DNA of 64,000 bases, taken from the NCBI GenBank assembly GCA_002007465.1, contig LNAC01000064.1, forward strand, positions 5,043,408 through 5,107,407, written 5' to 3'. Positions 54,201 to 62,617 of this stretch are shown in pieces. The stretch comes from Ailurus styani. Lineage: Eukaryota > Chordata > Mammalia > Carnivora > Ailuridae. Made by a program: the position numbers and the translations under genes. The notes beneath the pieces are model-generated. The model searched no databases. It was not told the origin of the DNA and saw only the letters and a program-made list of their open reading frames with translations. Each line of letters starts with the position of its first letter. The first letter of the stretch is position 1.

Positions 54201-57200
54201 GGAGAGGCAGAAATCATCATTCCAAGTTGACAGTTGAGCAATACGATCCAGAAAGGGTCAAGTCTCTGGCCCCGGGTGGAAGCAACAAGATTTAAACCCA
54301 GGCTTTGGGCTCTTCGTTCAGTACTTTTTCGACTCTGACCCAGTATTTCTCAGATCTGTGCAAAGGGTGGCATGGGGTGAGAGGGCAAGGGAGCAGCGCC
54401 CAGTGGGCTGGCAGAGGGAAGCTCTCCGTGGGGAATGTCATCCACTGGCGGGGTTTCCACCAGCAAGGCTGGGAAAGGAAGGCAGCGCTAAGTGGAGGAA
54501 GGACAGCCTGGAGGTACAGTGGCCGCTCAGAGAATAATGGAACTTACCCCCTTGAGGAACTGGAGGGATCAGGGAAGACCTGGGTGGGGCTCAAGAGGTG
54601 GAGGAAGGGTTCTCCAACATCGCCAAGTTGAGAAACACAACTGGAACTTTCTTTTGGGGGATAGCAGGGAGCCACTGTGCAGGGAGCGGGGCCTGTGCCA
54701 GATGCCACAGGAGAAAAGACAGGTGGTCTCTGCCCATTCACTCTCTCACTCGATGAACTTGGTTGGCCATCTCCTGGGGGCCGGGCCTGGGAACTCTGAC
54801 TCCAAACCAGACCCCGTCTCACCCCCAGGAGCTGGGAGCCCAGTGGGTGGTGGGCTCTGTGCACATCCAGCCTGTGAAGTCTTTCCTGATGCTGGGACGC
54901 CCTCGTAAAAGTCTACCTCAGGGAGGTCACCAGGAGCCAGAGAGGGGAGGAGGCCTCCCAGCTGCAGCTTGCAGAAGAGACCACCCCATTCCCCTCCCCA
55001 CCTTAGCCCCCAGGCTTTGCATCAACCCCCCAAAGCAAGGAAGGCTCCTAGGGGGGACCTACAATCACAGTTTGGGGGCCAAGGACACGAAGAAGGGAGG
55101 ACAGCCTTCACCCCAGAGGCCGGAGAGACCAGAGTGCCTGCAGGCGGATGGGGGTAACAATGCCCACTTAGTTCCAGGGCCTGGGGATGTGGGTCTGTTC
55201 TCCATGCTTCAGAGAACCTTCTGGAAAGTGAGTCAAGTGTCCTTCAGGCCACCTGCTATCAAGGCTGTAAGAGGAGGCTATCTGTCTGAAGGGCGAAGGA
55301 CACCTTCGCACACTGAGCCAGGCCTGGCTGGCCCCCAGCAGGCTCCCCCTCCCCAGCACAGCAGGCTTTTCCAAAAAGTCGGAGTCATGTCGTCCAGGCT
55401 CTTTGTCGTCTGGCACAGAGCTGGGAAACAGCCCCCAGTTAATGATGGCCGCACTGAAAACAAAGCCCATTATTACAGGACAGGGCGGCCAGGCTGAATC
55501 ATCCCGGGGCAGACAGACAGCCTTCAATTAGGGGAACAGTTCAACGCTGGTGGGCAAAATTCATTTCTTAGGTACCACCATTCCCAGAGGGTAATTCTGA
55601 CCTATCTGATCATCTCAGAAGCCTTCATAGAGTCACAGCCATATATAAATATAGACACATCAAAATTCACTTCTGATTGCGCTGCACTTTTAAATGGGAA
55701 AATGTGCAATGTTTAAAAGTGTCAGAGGCTTCTCTCGTGTGGCCCTGGGTGTGGAGGGACAGGGGCATGCCACTGTAAGGGGCAGTGTTTGTTGGGAAGG
55801 GCCGTGAGAATTTCTTAGAAGTCCTCCAGCCAGTTAATAGTTCTTGATAATCACAGTAAGGTGTGGGGTGGGGGAGGGGACAGGCGGGGAGAAAAAGGAA
55901 GGGCGGGAATAATCTAAGATGATGGAAAATTAAAGCAAACCTGTAAAAAACCACGCATCTGGCTCTGGCATGCAGCCCCGTGTAGATGCGCTTCCCCGCG
56001 CCCACCCTCCTTCTGCGCCCCAATGCCACACCTTCTCTGTGCTGGTGGCAGTAGCCACAACCCAGCCACACAGGGATGACCCATTCGCCGAGACTCCAGA
56101 ATCTTTCGCAGACTAGGGAAACATTTTCTCATGGTCTGCGGAGAGGGGCGCACCTCAGCTCACCCGCCCATGCGAATGGACATTACGAAAAGGTGGATCA
56201 CTTAGGTTGTGGCCACAACTGTACCCGCAGTCAGGGAAGTGAGCCCGATCACCAGAGAGACCAGCAGGCTGGGGAAGGAAAACTGTAGTCCCTTCCCTCC
56301 ATTTCTGATGCCTTCTGTCAAAATGACTATTTTTTCCGTCTTTACCTCAGTCCACTGGGATTGCAGGGCAGAAAACACAATGCTCTCGAGTGAGGAGAGA
56401 GGGAGATCTAAGGGCCTTTTTTTTTTTTTTTTAATTAATGGAACAGGAGTTGGGGCCAGCGGCAAGGATATGTGTACTCAGAAATCATCCCTGCCAACCT
56501 CTCCATCTGCTAACAGATTATGAGGTTGGGGGAGGGAAATTTTCTCAGGAGCCTCGCCTTCTCCCAGGACTGATTTTGGAGTCCCATAGACCAGAGCTTG
56601 GAGCCACCCCTTTAACAGGGGGGACCTTCGGCTCCTGACTCGATCTGAGCTGTGGTTTCCCCACAAGCTGGGGATTCCGCAGTGTCGCCAGAGCCTGAGG
56701 CTGCGGGTGCTTAGCACAGTGCCCGGCACGAGGTCAGCATTCATTGTGCACTGCGGGCTGGCTCCCACTTTCTGCCAGATTAGGGGTAGGGAAGAGACAG
56801 GCAAGAAATAGGGCTCTGTTCAGCTTCAACAGGACCCCAAGACACCCTGTAGAAGGAGGGAAAAGCTGTCTTGGGGAGAAGGGGATGGAAGCTTGGGGGT
56901 GTGTGTGGCAGAGGAGAAGCACCAGGGCTCAAATCACCGAACGAGGCCTTTAACGCCCACTCGCACAAGCCCAGCAAAACCCTGCCTGGCAGCACTCTCC
57001 ACCCACAGATGGCCTGTGCCAACTCCCACTGGTCGCCGGACCCGGAGCACTCACTGGCACAGGTCTTCCCGTCACTGCGGAGCACGTGTCCCTCAGGACA
57101 CTGACAAGCGAAGGACTGGTCCGTGTTGACGCAGGCGTATTCACAACCGTGGTCGCTCAGCAAGCAATAATCCACCCCTGCAAAGCCAGACGGCCAGGTG

Positions 57201-60200
57201 AGGTGGGCAGGAAGGCTCTGGGCTGCTCTGATGGCAATCGAGTGACCCCCGTCTTGTTTGTCTCCTCCGCTCACCCCACAAAACCATGCAGTCTGCTCCC
57301 CCACCCCTCAAGGGCATGTAGGCCCCAGAGTCCCCCATCTTCTCCCCAGAGCACAGAAAGGGCAGAGGACCGGGAGGACCCTGAACCACCCTCCTCTGCA
57401 GCGGCCACGGTTTTCACTCCTGCTGCAAAGTTTTTCTGCAGGAGAGAAGCATGGAGGGGGACTTACTGGAGCAGGTCTTGAGGTCCTCGTTGATGAGGAA
57501 GCCTTCTGAGCACTGGCAGACGTAGGAATCCTCGGTGTTCAGACACAGCTGCTCACAGCCGTGGTCCTGGTTCGCGCAGTGATCCACCCCTGCATTTGTC
57601 ACACAGGAAAACACAAAATAACCCGACAACACTCACCAGCCACGGGGCATTAAAACACCTCCTCCTCTGTGTGTGTTTGGGGGGGGGGATGAGGGGGAGC
57701 CCCTAGGAGCCATTTACTTCTCAGCATCACTAAGAGCCCTGCCGGAAGTTTCCATTCTGCCCCGTGCAGTTGGCCTCTGGAAATTCAGCCTTGTTTGTTT
57801 GTTCTTCCCATTTCTGTGTTTGAGGAGTGAAGTGTCTACACGTTCCGTGTTGGGATTAGTGACAGCAGCGCTTTGTGCCAAGGCCTTGGCGCCCTCATCT
57901 GCAGTCCTCCGGGCTACGGGCAGGTGTGAGCCCCACCACAGAGAGGAAAGCGAGGCTCAGGAAGGCCCAGCTGCTTTTTGCCCAAAGCCACACAGCTCAA
58001 GAATGAGGGCGGTGCGTCAAACAAGTGGGGCTCGAATCCCACCAGCACCACTTCCTAGCCAGGCGATGCTAGGCGGTCCCTTGGCCTCTGGGCCATGGTT
58101 TCCCGACCTGAGAAGCGGGGATGATGACGGATGCTTTCTTAGAGGAACCTGTGAGAAGGGGAGGAGCTGACAGACGAACAGCCCTCAGACTAGCGTTGGC
58201 ACAGGGTCATTGCCGAGGAGATGCTTATTCAGTATCGCTGGGAAAGAATTAATGGTAAAGTTTCATTTTTCTTGGAAAATAACACAGAAGAAGTGTTTTC
58301 ATCTCCCCTACCCAGGACACCCAGATTCAGAAAATAACCCAGAGCCACAGGCTGCATGTGTGGCCGATCCTGGCGCCCGAGCCCTGCACAGCTGGCCCCG
58401 CTGGGCAGCGAGCACTGAAGGACAGTGAACACACAGCTGTGGTGAGCGGCTCCCACAGACAGCCCCATAGGCTGCCTCCCAGATTTCCTTGATGGAGCAA
58501 ACACACACCCAGGGATTGGAGACACATTGAAGGCCTTGTGTTGGCCATCAAGCAGGCCTCTTTGACTCCCCAGAAGGGCCCAGGGCTGGTGCCTTCTGGA
58601 ACATTCCACTCTTGGATGCGCCTACTGCAAACTCTTGCAGGATCTCGGGAGCCAGAAGCCCAGATTCATATCTTGGTTCCACTGTGAACCAGTCATGGGA
58701 CACCAGGGAAGTTACTTTATCCATAGATGCCTCCTAAGGCTACTGTGAGGATAGAGAGCGTGTGTGCCTGGAAAGGGCTCACCACAGCCTCACGGAGTAT
58801 GCACCTCATAAGGGCTTGCTGTCATTATGGCTGGGGCTCCCTGGGTACTTGAGGAGAACAGGCTACCATGGCCTTCTTTGGGAACCCCTAGGAAGAAATG
58901 GCTTGGTTTATACTTTCTTGAAACTAAGTGGTCTTTCTTATTTGACCCCAGAGAGACAGTATGGCCCAATCTCTTCCGGCCTCACTCTGAGCCCTTCTAG
59001 GCTCCCCCAAGGCATGCTGGGAGGGAGGACCAGGCCATGGGCCCTGGGGTCTAGCTGGGCTCAATCAGGTCGTGCCCCGCCTGTCCTGGGACACTTGCCA
59101 GGGCTGTCAGCTGGCCGGCCCCTCGCTCCTGGAAGAAGGCAGACTGTACCCAGATCCACCTTCACCAGGGTGTCCCCTGCTCCCCACCGGCTTCTCCTCA
59201 GGACTGAGAGACTTCCAGAGGCAAGTGCAGAGCAGCACTAACTTTCTGGTTCAAAAGTTCTTTGACGGGCGCCTGGGTGGCTCAGTGGGTTAAAGCCGCT
59301 GCCTTCGGCTCAGGTCATGATCCCAGGGTCCTGGGATCGAGGCCCACATCGGGCTCTCTGCTCAGCAGGGAGCCTGCTTCCTCCTCTCTCCTCTCTCTGC
59401 CTGCCTCTCTGCCTACTTGTGATCTCTCTCTCTGTGTCAAATGAATAAATAAAATCTTTAAAAAAAAAAAAAAAAGTTCTTTGACCTCCGAGATCAGTCC
59501 TTAGAAAGCCTACTGGAGGCACTTTGTTCCCCCTACAGACTGAAGGGGCACGAGTTTTCCCGAGGACTGCTCTGTACCTAATACTTCATCTGTGAAACTT
59601 CCCCTTCTGGCAGTCTGAGGTCCAAATGTTCAACAGTTGCTCTGTTCTCATCCACAATCTATCTCTGTCCCCAAAGCCGGAGCAGATGTGCGGCCTGCCG
59701 GGTGGAAAGCCACACAAAGGGCCCCTTCTGTGCTGGGCCATGTCACGGAGCCCCTCTCCCAGCGGAGCGGGGTCACAGGCCTTCACGGCAGCGCTCATGT
59801 GCCCCCACCCCCGCTGGCCAGGACCCGTGGAGACTGTGCCTCATAAAACACGACAGAACCTTCCAGCTGGCAAAGCCTGCGAGTTTCCGTGCATTTACAT
59901 CACCAAATGGAGACTTGTTGTGCCTCTTACACAAGAAAATTAAGAAAGGCTTCACAGAGACTCCCATATTTCCCAGCTCCGCCCTCAGACCAGTTCCGTG
60001 GCAGCCCACATGCTTTCTGAGGTCTGTCCCTTTTGGCCCCTTGTCCCAGCCTGTAGCCGCACTGGTCACTCTCCCAGGCTCCGTGGTCAAAATGAATGAT
60101 GATCTTTCATTGTGTGTTCCTTGTGCCAGGCCCAGGCTAAGAGACTGCAATGGTCCTGCTTATTCCCCTTAAATACTCAAGCACATCAATACGGCGACTA

Positions 60201-60807
60201 TTGTCACTTTTTTAAACAGGTAGGAAAATCAAGGTTTGGCAAAGTTAAATACCTTGCCTGGGACCACATGTCTAGTAGGTGGTCATGCTTGAATTTTAGA
60301 TTCCGGCAGGTCTGGCTTAATCAGCACTCTCAACAGCGAAGAATAATATTAGCTAATACTTATTGAGTGCTCATTAATATTTAGGAGCACTTTTTAAAAA
60401 TTTAAATTCAATTAATTAACATGGTGTATTACTGGTTTCAGAGGTAGAGTTCAATGACTCATCAGTCTTCTATGACGCCCAGTGCTCATTATACCACATG
60501 CCCTCCTTAATGTCCACCACCCAGTTACCCCATCTCCCCCTCCCTCCCCTCCTGCAACCCTCAGTCTGTTTCCTATGATTAAGAGTCTCTTATGGTTTGT
60601 CTCCCTCTCTCATTTCATCTTGTTTTACTTTTCTCTCCCTTTCCCCATGATCCACTGTTTTGTTTCTTAAATTTCAATTATGAGTGAGGTCATATGATAA
60701 TTATCTTTCTCTGATTGAGTTATTTCGCTTAGCGTAAAACCCTCTAGTTCCATCCCCATTGTTGCAAACGACAAGATGTCTTTTTTGATGGCTGCATAGT
60801 ATTCCAT

Positions 60808-60845
<38 letters not shown>

Positions 60846-61274
60846 ACATCTTCTTTATCCATTCATCTGTTGATGGACATCTGGGCTCTTCCCATAGTTT
60901 GGCTATTGTGGACATTTAGCAGCACTTTTCTAAGTGCTTTATATGCATTGATTCTTTTAGTCCTCATTACCTAACCTGTGAGGTAGGTAGCACGAAGAGT
61001 CCCATTTTATGGATGATGAATCTGAGGCAAGGAAGGGTAAGCCCGTCAGACCATCCGGCCCTTAGGAGATCCAGCAGCTTCAGAAGTGAGCCCCGGGACC
61101 TTCCTGTGAGCCCTGCCCTCCCATCCGAACCCCCCACCCGGGCACACTCACGGCTGCAAGTCTTGCCGTTGGGGTCCAGGGTGTAGCCCTGGCGGCAGCG
61201 ACAGTAGTAGCCTTCCTCTGTGTTGATGCATTCGTGCTCACAGCCCGGTTTGTTCAGCGCACAGTAGTTAATCC
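30920..61274 (-). CDS. MATN2: MATN2 (matrilin-2), C-terminal part: EGF 5-10, VWA2, unique segment, coiled coil
   Basis: Matrilin-2 is a secreted, oligomeric extracellular-matrix adaptor. The window holds its last twelve coding exons: 61152-61274, 57467-57589, 57055-57177, 45471-45593, 44145-44267, 41766-41888, 37727-38140, 35424-35576, 34330-34401, 33836-33970, 33353-33451 and 31424-31479. They join in one frame into about 554 residues plus stop, agreeing with the C-terminal part of the 956-residue human protein. The order is six EGF-like modules, the second VWA domain, a MATN2-specific segment and an oligomerising coiled coil. All introns but the last are GT-AG; the last is AT-AC. No frameshift or premature stop is seen. 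The signal peptide, VWA1 and EGF 1-4 are beyond position 64000. MATN2 converges on RPL30. Confidence 0.96.
31189..31194 (-). terminator. MATN2: Candidate MATN2 polyadenylation signal AATAAA
   Basis: Canonical hexamer on the minus strand, about 230 bases after the stop codon. A second, weaker candidate is ATTAAA at 30939-30944. Confidence 0.45.
31424..31479 (-). CDS. MATN2: MATN2 last coding exon: C-terminal half of the coiled coil
   Basis: Begins after an AC 3' splice site (31480-31481) and encodes, after two bases completing Leu, [17 protein letters not shown], then TGA at 31424-31426. Hydrophobic positions (Leu, Met, Met, Leu, Leu) sit at heptad spacing, continuing the coiled coil of the preceding exon. 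The reading frame across the AT-AC junction is intact. Confidence 0.95.
31480..31500 (-). promoter_or_regulatory. MATN2: U12-type branch point and AC 3' splice site of the last MATN2 intron
   Basis: On the minus strand TTCCTTAAT (31491-31499) matches the U12 branch consensus TTCCTTAAY. It lies about 12 bases before the terminal AC (31480-31481), inside the narrow window these introns require, and no polypyrimidine tract separates the two. Confidence 0.9.
31682..31886 (+). mobile_element. CAN-SINE in the MATN2 AT-AC intron
   Basis: GGAGTGCCTGGGTGGCCCCA head, CAAATAAATAAAATCTTAAA tail. Confidence 0.9.
31945..32127 (-). mobile_element. CAN-SINE in the MATN2 AT-AC intron, head truncated
   Basis: Ends AACCAACTGAGCCACC, lacking the GCGCCC terminus. 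With the preceding plus-strand copy it forms an inverted pair. Confidence 0.85.
33343..33352 (-). promoter_or_regulatory. MATN2: U12-type AT-AC 5' splice site of the last MATN2 intron
   Basis: The intron opens with ATATCCTTTT, matching the strict U12 AT-AC donor consensus ATATCCTT. Reading exon ...CAACGCT at this site and TAGAAGAA at 31479 preserves the coiled-coil frame. Matrilin genes are known to carry an AT-AC intron at this place. Confidence 0.93.
33353..33451 (-). CDS. MATN2: MATN2 exon: start of the coiled coil
   Basis: Acceptor CTTTCTCAG ends at 33452; the 3' end meets the AT-AC donor. It encodes [20 protein letters not shown] and then [12 protein letters not shown]. The Cys-Lys-Cys pair just before the heptads is where matrilins form interchain disulfides, so this exon carries both the covalent and the helical parts of oligomer assembly. 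Confidence 0.95.
33836..33970 (-). CDS. MATN2: MATN2 exon: unique segment, second part
   Basis: Acceptor TTTACAG ends at 33971, donor GTAATT begins at 33835. It encodes 45 codons including [20 protein letters not shown] and [10 protein letters not shown], clearly the matrilin-2-specific segment. The part after this ([16 protein letters not shown]) differs from human more than the rest, as expected of a flexible linker. 33452-33835 is an intron of 384 bases with nothing recognisable. Confidence 0.94.
34330..34401 (-). CDS. MATN2: MATN2 exon: unique segment, first part
   Basis: Acceptor CCTGTCAG ends at 34402. Seventy-two bases (24 codons) encode [20 protein letters not shown] and HQPT, an acidic, Ser/Pro-rich linker. 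The donor GTAAAA (34324-34329) is repeated almost exactly 23 bases downstream at 34301-34306; the upstream one keeps the frame. Confidence 0.93.
35424..35576 (-). CDS. MATN2: MATN2 exon: VWA2, C-terminal part
   Basis: Acceptor AATTTAG ends at 35577; donor GTACTG begins at 35423. It encodes [20 protein letters not shown], then [17 protein letters not shown] and the exit helix [11 protein letters not shown]. This completes the Rossmann-type VWA fold begun in the upstream exon (37727-38140). The 1022-base intron that follows in transcript order (34402-35423) holds nothing I recognise. Confidence 0.95.
37727..38140 (-). CDS. MATN2: MATN2 exon: VWA2, N-terminal part with the MIDAS
   Basis: Acceptor CCAATAG ends at 38141; donor GTAATA begins at 37726; 414 bases. 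It starts with [20 protein letters not shown]. The metal-ion-dependent adhesion site is intact: DGSKS (Asp-x-Ser-x-Ser), Thr in GSMTGLAL and Asp in FTDGRAQDD. The VWA2 domain is thus expected to bind matrix ligands through a divalent cation. Compared with the human protein as I know it there are scattered changes near [18 protein letters not shown]. Confidence 0.96.
39029..39231 (-). mobile_element. CAN-SINE, young, with target-site duplication
   Basis: Flanked by CACTGGGAATTCTTT on both sides (about 39014 and 39234); head CCACCCAGGCGCCCC. Confidence 0.94.
40215..40450 (-). repeat. MIR
   Basis: GGTATGTGCCAGCACTGGGC, then AAACAAACTGAGACTCAGAG; long reverse MIR. Confidence 0.75.
40918..41128 (+). 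mobile_element. CAN-SINE, young
   Basis: CGCCTGGGTGGCTCAGTGGG head; AAAAATGGTTTTTG repeats at both flanks. Confidence 0.94.
41143..41322 (+). mobile_element. CAN-SINE
   Basis: GGGACACCTGGGTGGCTCAG head, AAATAAATAAAATCTTAAAA tail; directly follows the previous copy. Confidence 0.92.
41766..41888 (-). CDS. MATN2: MATN2 exon: EGF-like module 10
   Basis: Exactly 123 bases, phase 1-1. It encodes [20 protein letters not shown] and continues [20 protein letters not shown], with the six EGF cysteines in order. Acceptor CTCAG before 41888, donor GTAAGT at 41765. It is the last EGF before VWA2. Confidence 0.95.
42235..42425 (-). repeat. MIR
   Basis: ACACCCTGTGAGAAGATGAA and GAAGAAACTCAAAAGTCACC; diverged reverse MIR. 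Confidence 0.55.
43232..43652 (+). mobile_element. Solitary LTR, ERVL/MaLR class
   Basis: Opens TGATGGTTAATTTTATATAT and closes TTGGTTCTGTTTCTCTGGGG...CTAATGCA, a common mammalian LTR layout. No internal retroviral coding sequence. Family name uncertain. Confidence 0.6.
44145..44267 (-). CDS. MATN2: MATN2 exon: EGF-like module 9
   Basis: 123 bases, phase 1-1; [20 protein letters not shown] then [20 protein letters not shown]; six cysteines. Acceptor CTCAG, donor GTAAGT. The next intron in transcript order (41889-44144) contains an LTR (43232-43652) and a MIR (42235-42425). Confidence 0.95.
44592..44770 (+). repeat. MIR
   Basis: AATCACTTAACCTCTTGGAG, then TCTATCTGAAAAATAAGAGT. Confidence 0.65.
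45471..45593 (-). CDS. MATN2: MATN2 exon: EGF-like module 8
   Basis: 123 bases, phase 1-1; [20 protein letters not shown] then [20 protein letters not shown]; six cysteines. As far as I recall, identical or nearly so to human. Acceptor TTCCCAG, donor GTAAGT. The next intron in transcript order (44268-45470) holds a MIR at 44592-44770. Confidence 0.96.
46000..46760. repeat. Ancient mammalian interspersed repeat, family not assigned
   Basis: Recognisable phrases GGAACAGCATTTGCAAA, GGGTTTTGAGTAGTGAAGTC and ATGGATGACAAAGGTTGC follow the order of a well-known old mammalian repeat. Confidence 0.4.
47045..47180 (-). repeat. MIR
   Basis: CAGGGAGACTAAGGTTGGGG and GTGACAGCACCAGACTC; reverse MIR. Confidence 0.5.
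47584..47791 (+). mobile_element. CAN-SINE, young, with target-site duplication
   Basis: Flanked by AAGAATACTCCATTTTCC on both sides. Head AGGCGCCTGGGTGGCTCAGT. Confidence 0.95.
48188..48406 (-). mobile_element. CAN-SINE with (GA)n
   Basis: GA run at 48222-48260; head CTGAGCCACCCAGGTGCTCC. Confidence 0.92.
48640..48960 (+). mobile_element. Old L1 3' region
   Basis: TTTGACCCAGCAACCTCACT, then AGCAACCCAAGTGTCCAGCA; eroded L1. Confidence 0.65.
49022..49562 (-). mobile_element. Solitary LTR-like repeat, ERVL/MaLR class
   Basis: CTGTTGCTGTGTAACAAGTT and ATCTTGGAGGCTGGCTACCA bound a well-known long repeat in reverse orientation. Family not fixed. Confidence 0.6.
49682..49840 (-). mobile_element. 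CAN-SINE, diverged
   Basis: Poly(T), then GATCATGACCTGAGCTGAAA and CCGACTAAGCCACTCTGGCG. Confidence 0.87.
49990..50210. mobile_element. Old LINE-like stretch
   Basis: TTGTAATGGATACTCTTGAG and CCAAGTTGTCCTCTAACAAG resemble old L1 3'UTR. Weak. Confidence 0.35.
51067..51237 (-). mobile_element. CAN-SINE
   Basis: TGTTATTTATTCATTTGAGA tail; head GAGCCACGCAGGCGTCC. Confidence 0.88.
51273..51392 (+). mobile_element. CAN-SINE, short form
   Basis: GGGGCACCTGGGTAGCTTAG, ending CTGAGTGTGGAGCTTATTTA; lacks the CT-rich body. Confidence 0.75.
51395..51487 (-). mobile_element. Short tRNA-type SINE
   Basis: AAGTAATTGCTATACCCAAC ... GACTGAGCCAGCCTGGTGCC. Confidence 0.75.
51494..51592 (-). mobile_element. 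Short tRNA-type SINE, interrupted by the next SINE
   Basis: AAGTAATCTCTACACCCAAT ... AGAGTTGCATGTGCAG; the SINE that follows begins inside it and the target duplicate recurs near 51794. Confidence 0.75.
51593..51793 (+). mobile_element. CAN-SINE nested in a short SINE
   Basis: GGGCCGCCTGGGTGGCTCAA head; AGAGTTGCATGTGCAG occurs at both flanks as target-site duplication. Confidence 0.92.
51915..52272 (-). mobile_element. Solitary LTR, MaLR (MST/MLT1-like)
   Basis: CTAACAAAATACCATAAACT at one end and GACGTCAACCTATGAATTTG near the other; reverse orientation. Confidence 0.75.
53428..53790 (+). mobile_element. Solitary LTR, MaLR (MST/MLT1-like)
   Basis: Opens TGCTACGGACTGAATTGTGT; has GGAGGTGGGATCTTTGGGAG and the LTR-type poly(A) signal in GAAAATAAATTGCTGTTGTT. 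No internal retroviral sequence. Confidence 0.8.
57055..57177 (-). CDS. MATN2: MATN2 exon: EGF-like module 7
   Basis: 123 bases, phase 1-1; [20 protein letters not shown] then [20 protein letters not shown]; six cysteines. Acceptor TTTGCAG, donor GTGAGT. It lies only 289 bases from the EGF6 exon. Confidence 0.96.
57467..57589 (-). CDS. MATN2: MATN2 exon: EGF-like module 6
   Basis: 123 bases, phase 1-1; [20 protein letters not shown] then [20 protein letters not shown]; six cysteines. Acceptor AATGCAG, donor GTAAGT. Confidence 0.96.
57905..58010 (-). repeat. MIR
   Basis: AAGCGAGGCTCAGGAAGG and GCCACACAGCTCAAGAATGA, a reverse MIR core. Confidence 0.55.
58025..58180 (+). repeat. MIR
   Basis: CTCTGGGCCATGGTTTCCCG with CTGAGAAGCGGGGATGATGA; forward MIR next to a reverse one. 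Confidence 0.6.
58640..58790 (+). repeat. MIR
   Basis: GGTTCCACTGTGAACCAGTC, AAGTTACTTTATCCATAGAT, GGCTACTGTGAGGATAGAGA. Confidence 0.6.
59267..59471 (+). mobile_element. CAN-SINE, young, with perfect target-site duplication
   Basis: Flanked by AAAAGTTCTTTGAC (59253-59266 and 59472-59485). Near-identical in style to copies at 40918 and 47584. Confidence 0.96.
60170..60320 (-). repeat. MIR
   Basis: TAGGAAAATCAAGGTTTGGC and ACCTTGCCTGGGACCACATG; reverse MIR. Confidence 0.5.
60395..60913 (-). mobile_element. 5'-truncated carnivore L1 with target-site duplication
   Basis: Reverse of the carnivore L1 3'UTR (TATGATTAAGAGTCTCTTAT) and ORF2 end. Flanked by ATTTAGGAGCACTTTT (60379-60394) and ATTTAGCAGCACTTTT (60914-60929), one mismatch. 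Confidence 0.9.
60809..60842. repeat. (TA)n microsatellite inside the L1
   Basis: About 16 TA units. Confidence 0.95.
61152..61274 (-). CDS. MATN2: MATN2 exon: EGF-like module 5
   Basis: 123 bases, phase 1-1; [20 protein letters not shown] then [20 protein letters not shown]; six cysteines. Acceptor CCCTCAG, donor GTGAGT. It is the most upstream MATN2 exon in the window. Confidence 0.95.
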
Positions 61275-62581
61275 CTGAGGGGAGAAAGGGCAGGCCCTCC
61301 TGGAGGTTTCTCCCAGGACTGTGAGGTCAGCCCCTCACAGCAAATACTCAGTAAACAAGGTGATCTGTAGGACAGAGAGGACAGCCTCTACTCTCTGGGA
61401 GCTGGTTTGAAGGAGAACCTGGGGTCAGAAGCTGGGATCAGAAGCTGGATTCTTCCAGCTTGGGTCTGTCTGCCTTTTGATGGCCAAAAGCTGGTGAAAT
61501 GGGTTGAGGACCACAATCCCCAGTCCATCCCTTCCCAAGAAAGATGGAAACACCCAGAAAATCCAGCTAGTCTTTTCTTCTAGTTAACCTGATCACTAGG
61601 GCTAAAAGCACATAGGGAACCACTGTCTGCAGTGATATCTGACAATGACATTGGACAGCACAAGGCAGAGCTTAACAAAAGTTGATTGTGTATAATATCC
61701 AGCTATCTGGGGAGGCAGGATGTGGCAGTTACACTGAGAAGGGTCCAAAGGCTTAATCTCGCTCTGCATGAGATCATGGTGGCCTCATGTCAAGAAAGTG
61801 GAGAAGACACATCTGATGCTGCCCCGGCTTGTGGCAGTTGTGTCCTATATAGACGTCCGCCCCCATCCAAGCTCGGTTTCTGCCCCAAGGTGGGAGCAGA
61901 ATCATAACTGGGAGCCAATCAGCATTTCATTTCCTGGTAGAAAATGTTTAAATCACATGACCCCATGAAGAACAGGTTATAGGGGAGATGGGGAACTGGG
62001 AAATCAAATGACCTTGTAGAGGGCCTTCATGAAACTGGTGTTGGAAGAACTGTCACATTAGTGGCTAAGCTGGAGCTAACTCATTGTTCTTTCTTCCGGG
62101 GATGTGGTAGACACTGCTGGCTGCCTTGCCAACAACCATAACCCTGTCTTCTTGGCACTGAACCCTGACCCCCAAGGCATGAGTCATGCCCGATCTAAGC
62201 CAGCCTGGCAACCATCCCTTCAAGGGGCTATGAGGCACCCTCCCAGGTGACTGGTGGGTGGAACTTTCCAAGTGCACAGAGTTTGAAAAGAAGTGGCTGC
62301 AGACAGACCGAAGAGAGCACTCTCACCACACACGGGGAATGGCCTAAGAGGAGAGACGGCACCACAAGCATCATTGACCCCTTGGCACCCTCTGTAACTC
62401 ATCCCTTCTGCATGAGGGGAGGAAGGATATTGCTAGCTGTGCGTGGTTCCAGCTCATCAGCCCGGAACTCATCCACAACCTTACCTGTGTGGAGCAGAAC
62501 TGAATGCCTGGAAACAAGCAAGGAGCTTCAGTGAAGAAAAAGGGGCCTGTCAATAAAACATTGGCCACATACAAACAGACC

Positions 62582-62617
62582 ACCACCAACAACAACAACA
62601 ACAACAAAACAACAATC
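62582..62617. repeat. (AAC)n microsatellite
   Basis: Imperfect CAA/AAC run. Confidence 0.85.

Larger units (their letters stand above)
45594..57054 (-). other. MATN2: MATN2 intron between EGF7 and EGF8 (11.5 kb)
   Basis: The largest MATN2 intron fully inside the window. It carries an ancient repeat (46000-46760), a MIR, CAN-SINEs (47584-51793), an old L1, LTRs at 49022-49562, 51915-52272 and 53428-53790, and a nested SINE cluster at 51273-51800. The G+C-rich part 54300-56900 has long chance open frames but no recognisable exon. Confidence 0.8.
60340..61090 (-). repeat. MIR split by an L1 insertion
   Basis: ATACTTATTGAGTGCTCATT before and TAAGTGCTTTATATGCATTG ... GGATGATGAATCTGAGGCAA after the L1 at 60395-60913 together read as one reverse MIR. 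Confidence 0.75.
57590..61151 (-). other. MATN2: MATN2 intron between EGF5 and EGF6
   Basis: Holds MIR copies (57905-58010, 58025-58180, 58640-58790, 60170-60320), a young CAN-SINE (59267-59471) and a minus-strand L1 (60395-60913) that splits a MIR. No other exon is seen. Confidence 0.8.

Noticed and set aside
54763..55497. 244-codon plus-strand open frame in a MATN2 intron
   Set aside because: G+C-rich sequence with few stops; composition Pro/Gly/Arg-rich, no domain, no sign of splice or promoter support.
62582..62617. Possible CRISPR-like or tandem-repeat array
   Set aside because: It is a simple (AAC)n microsatellite; no spaced direct repeats occur anywhere in this eukaryotic window.
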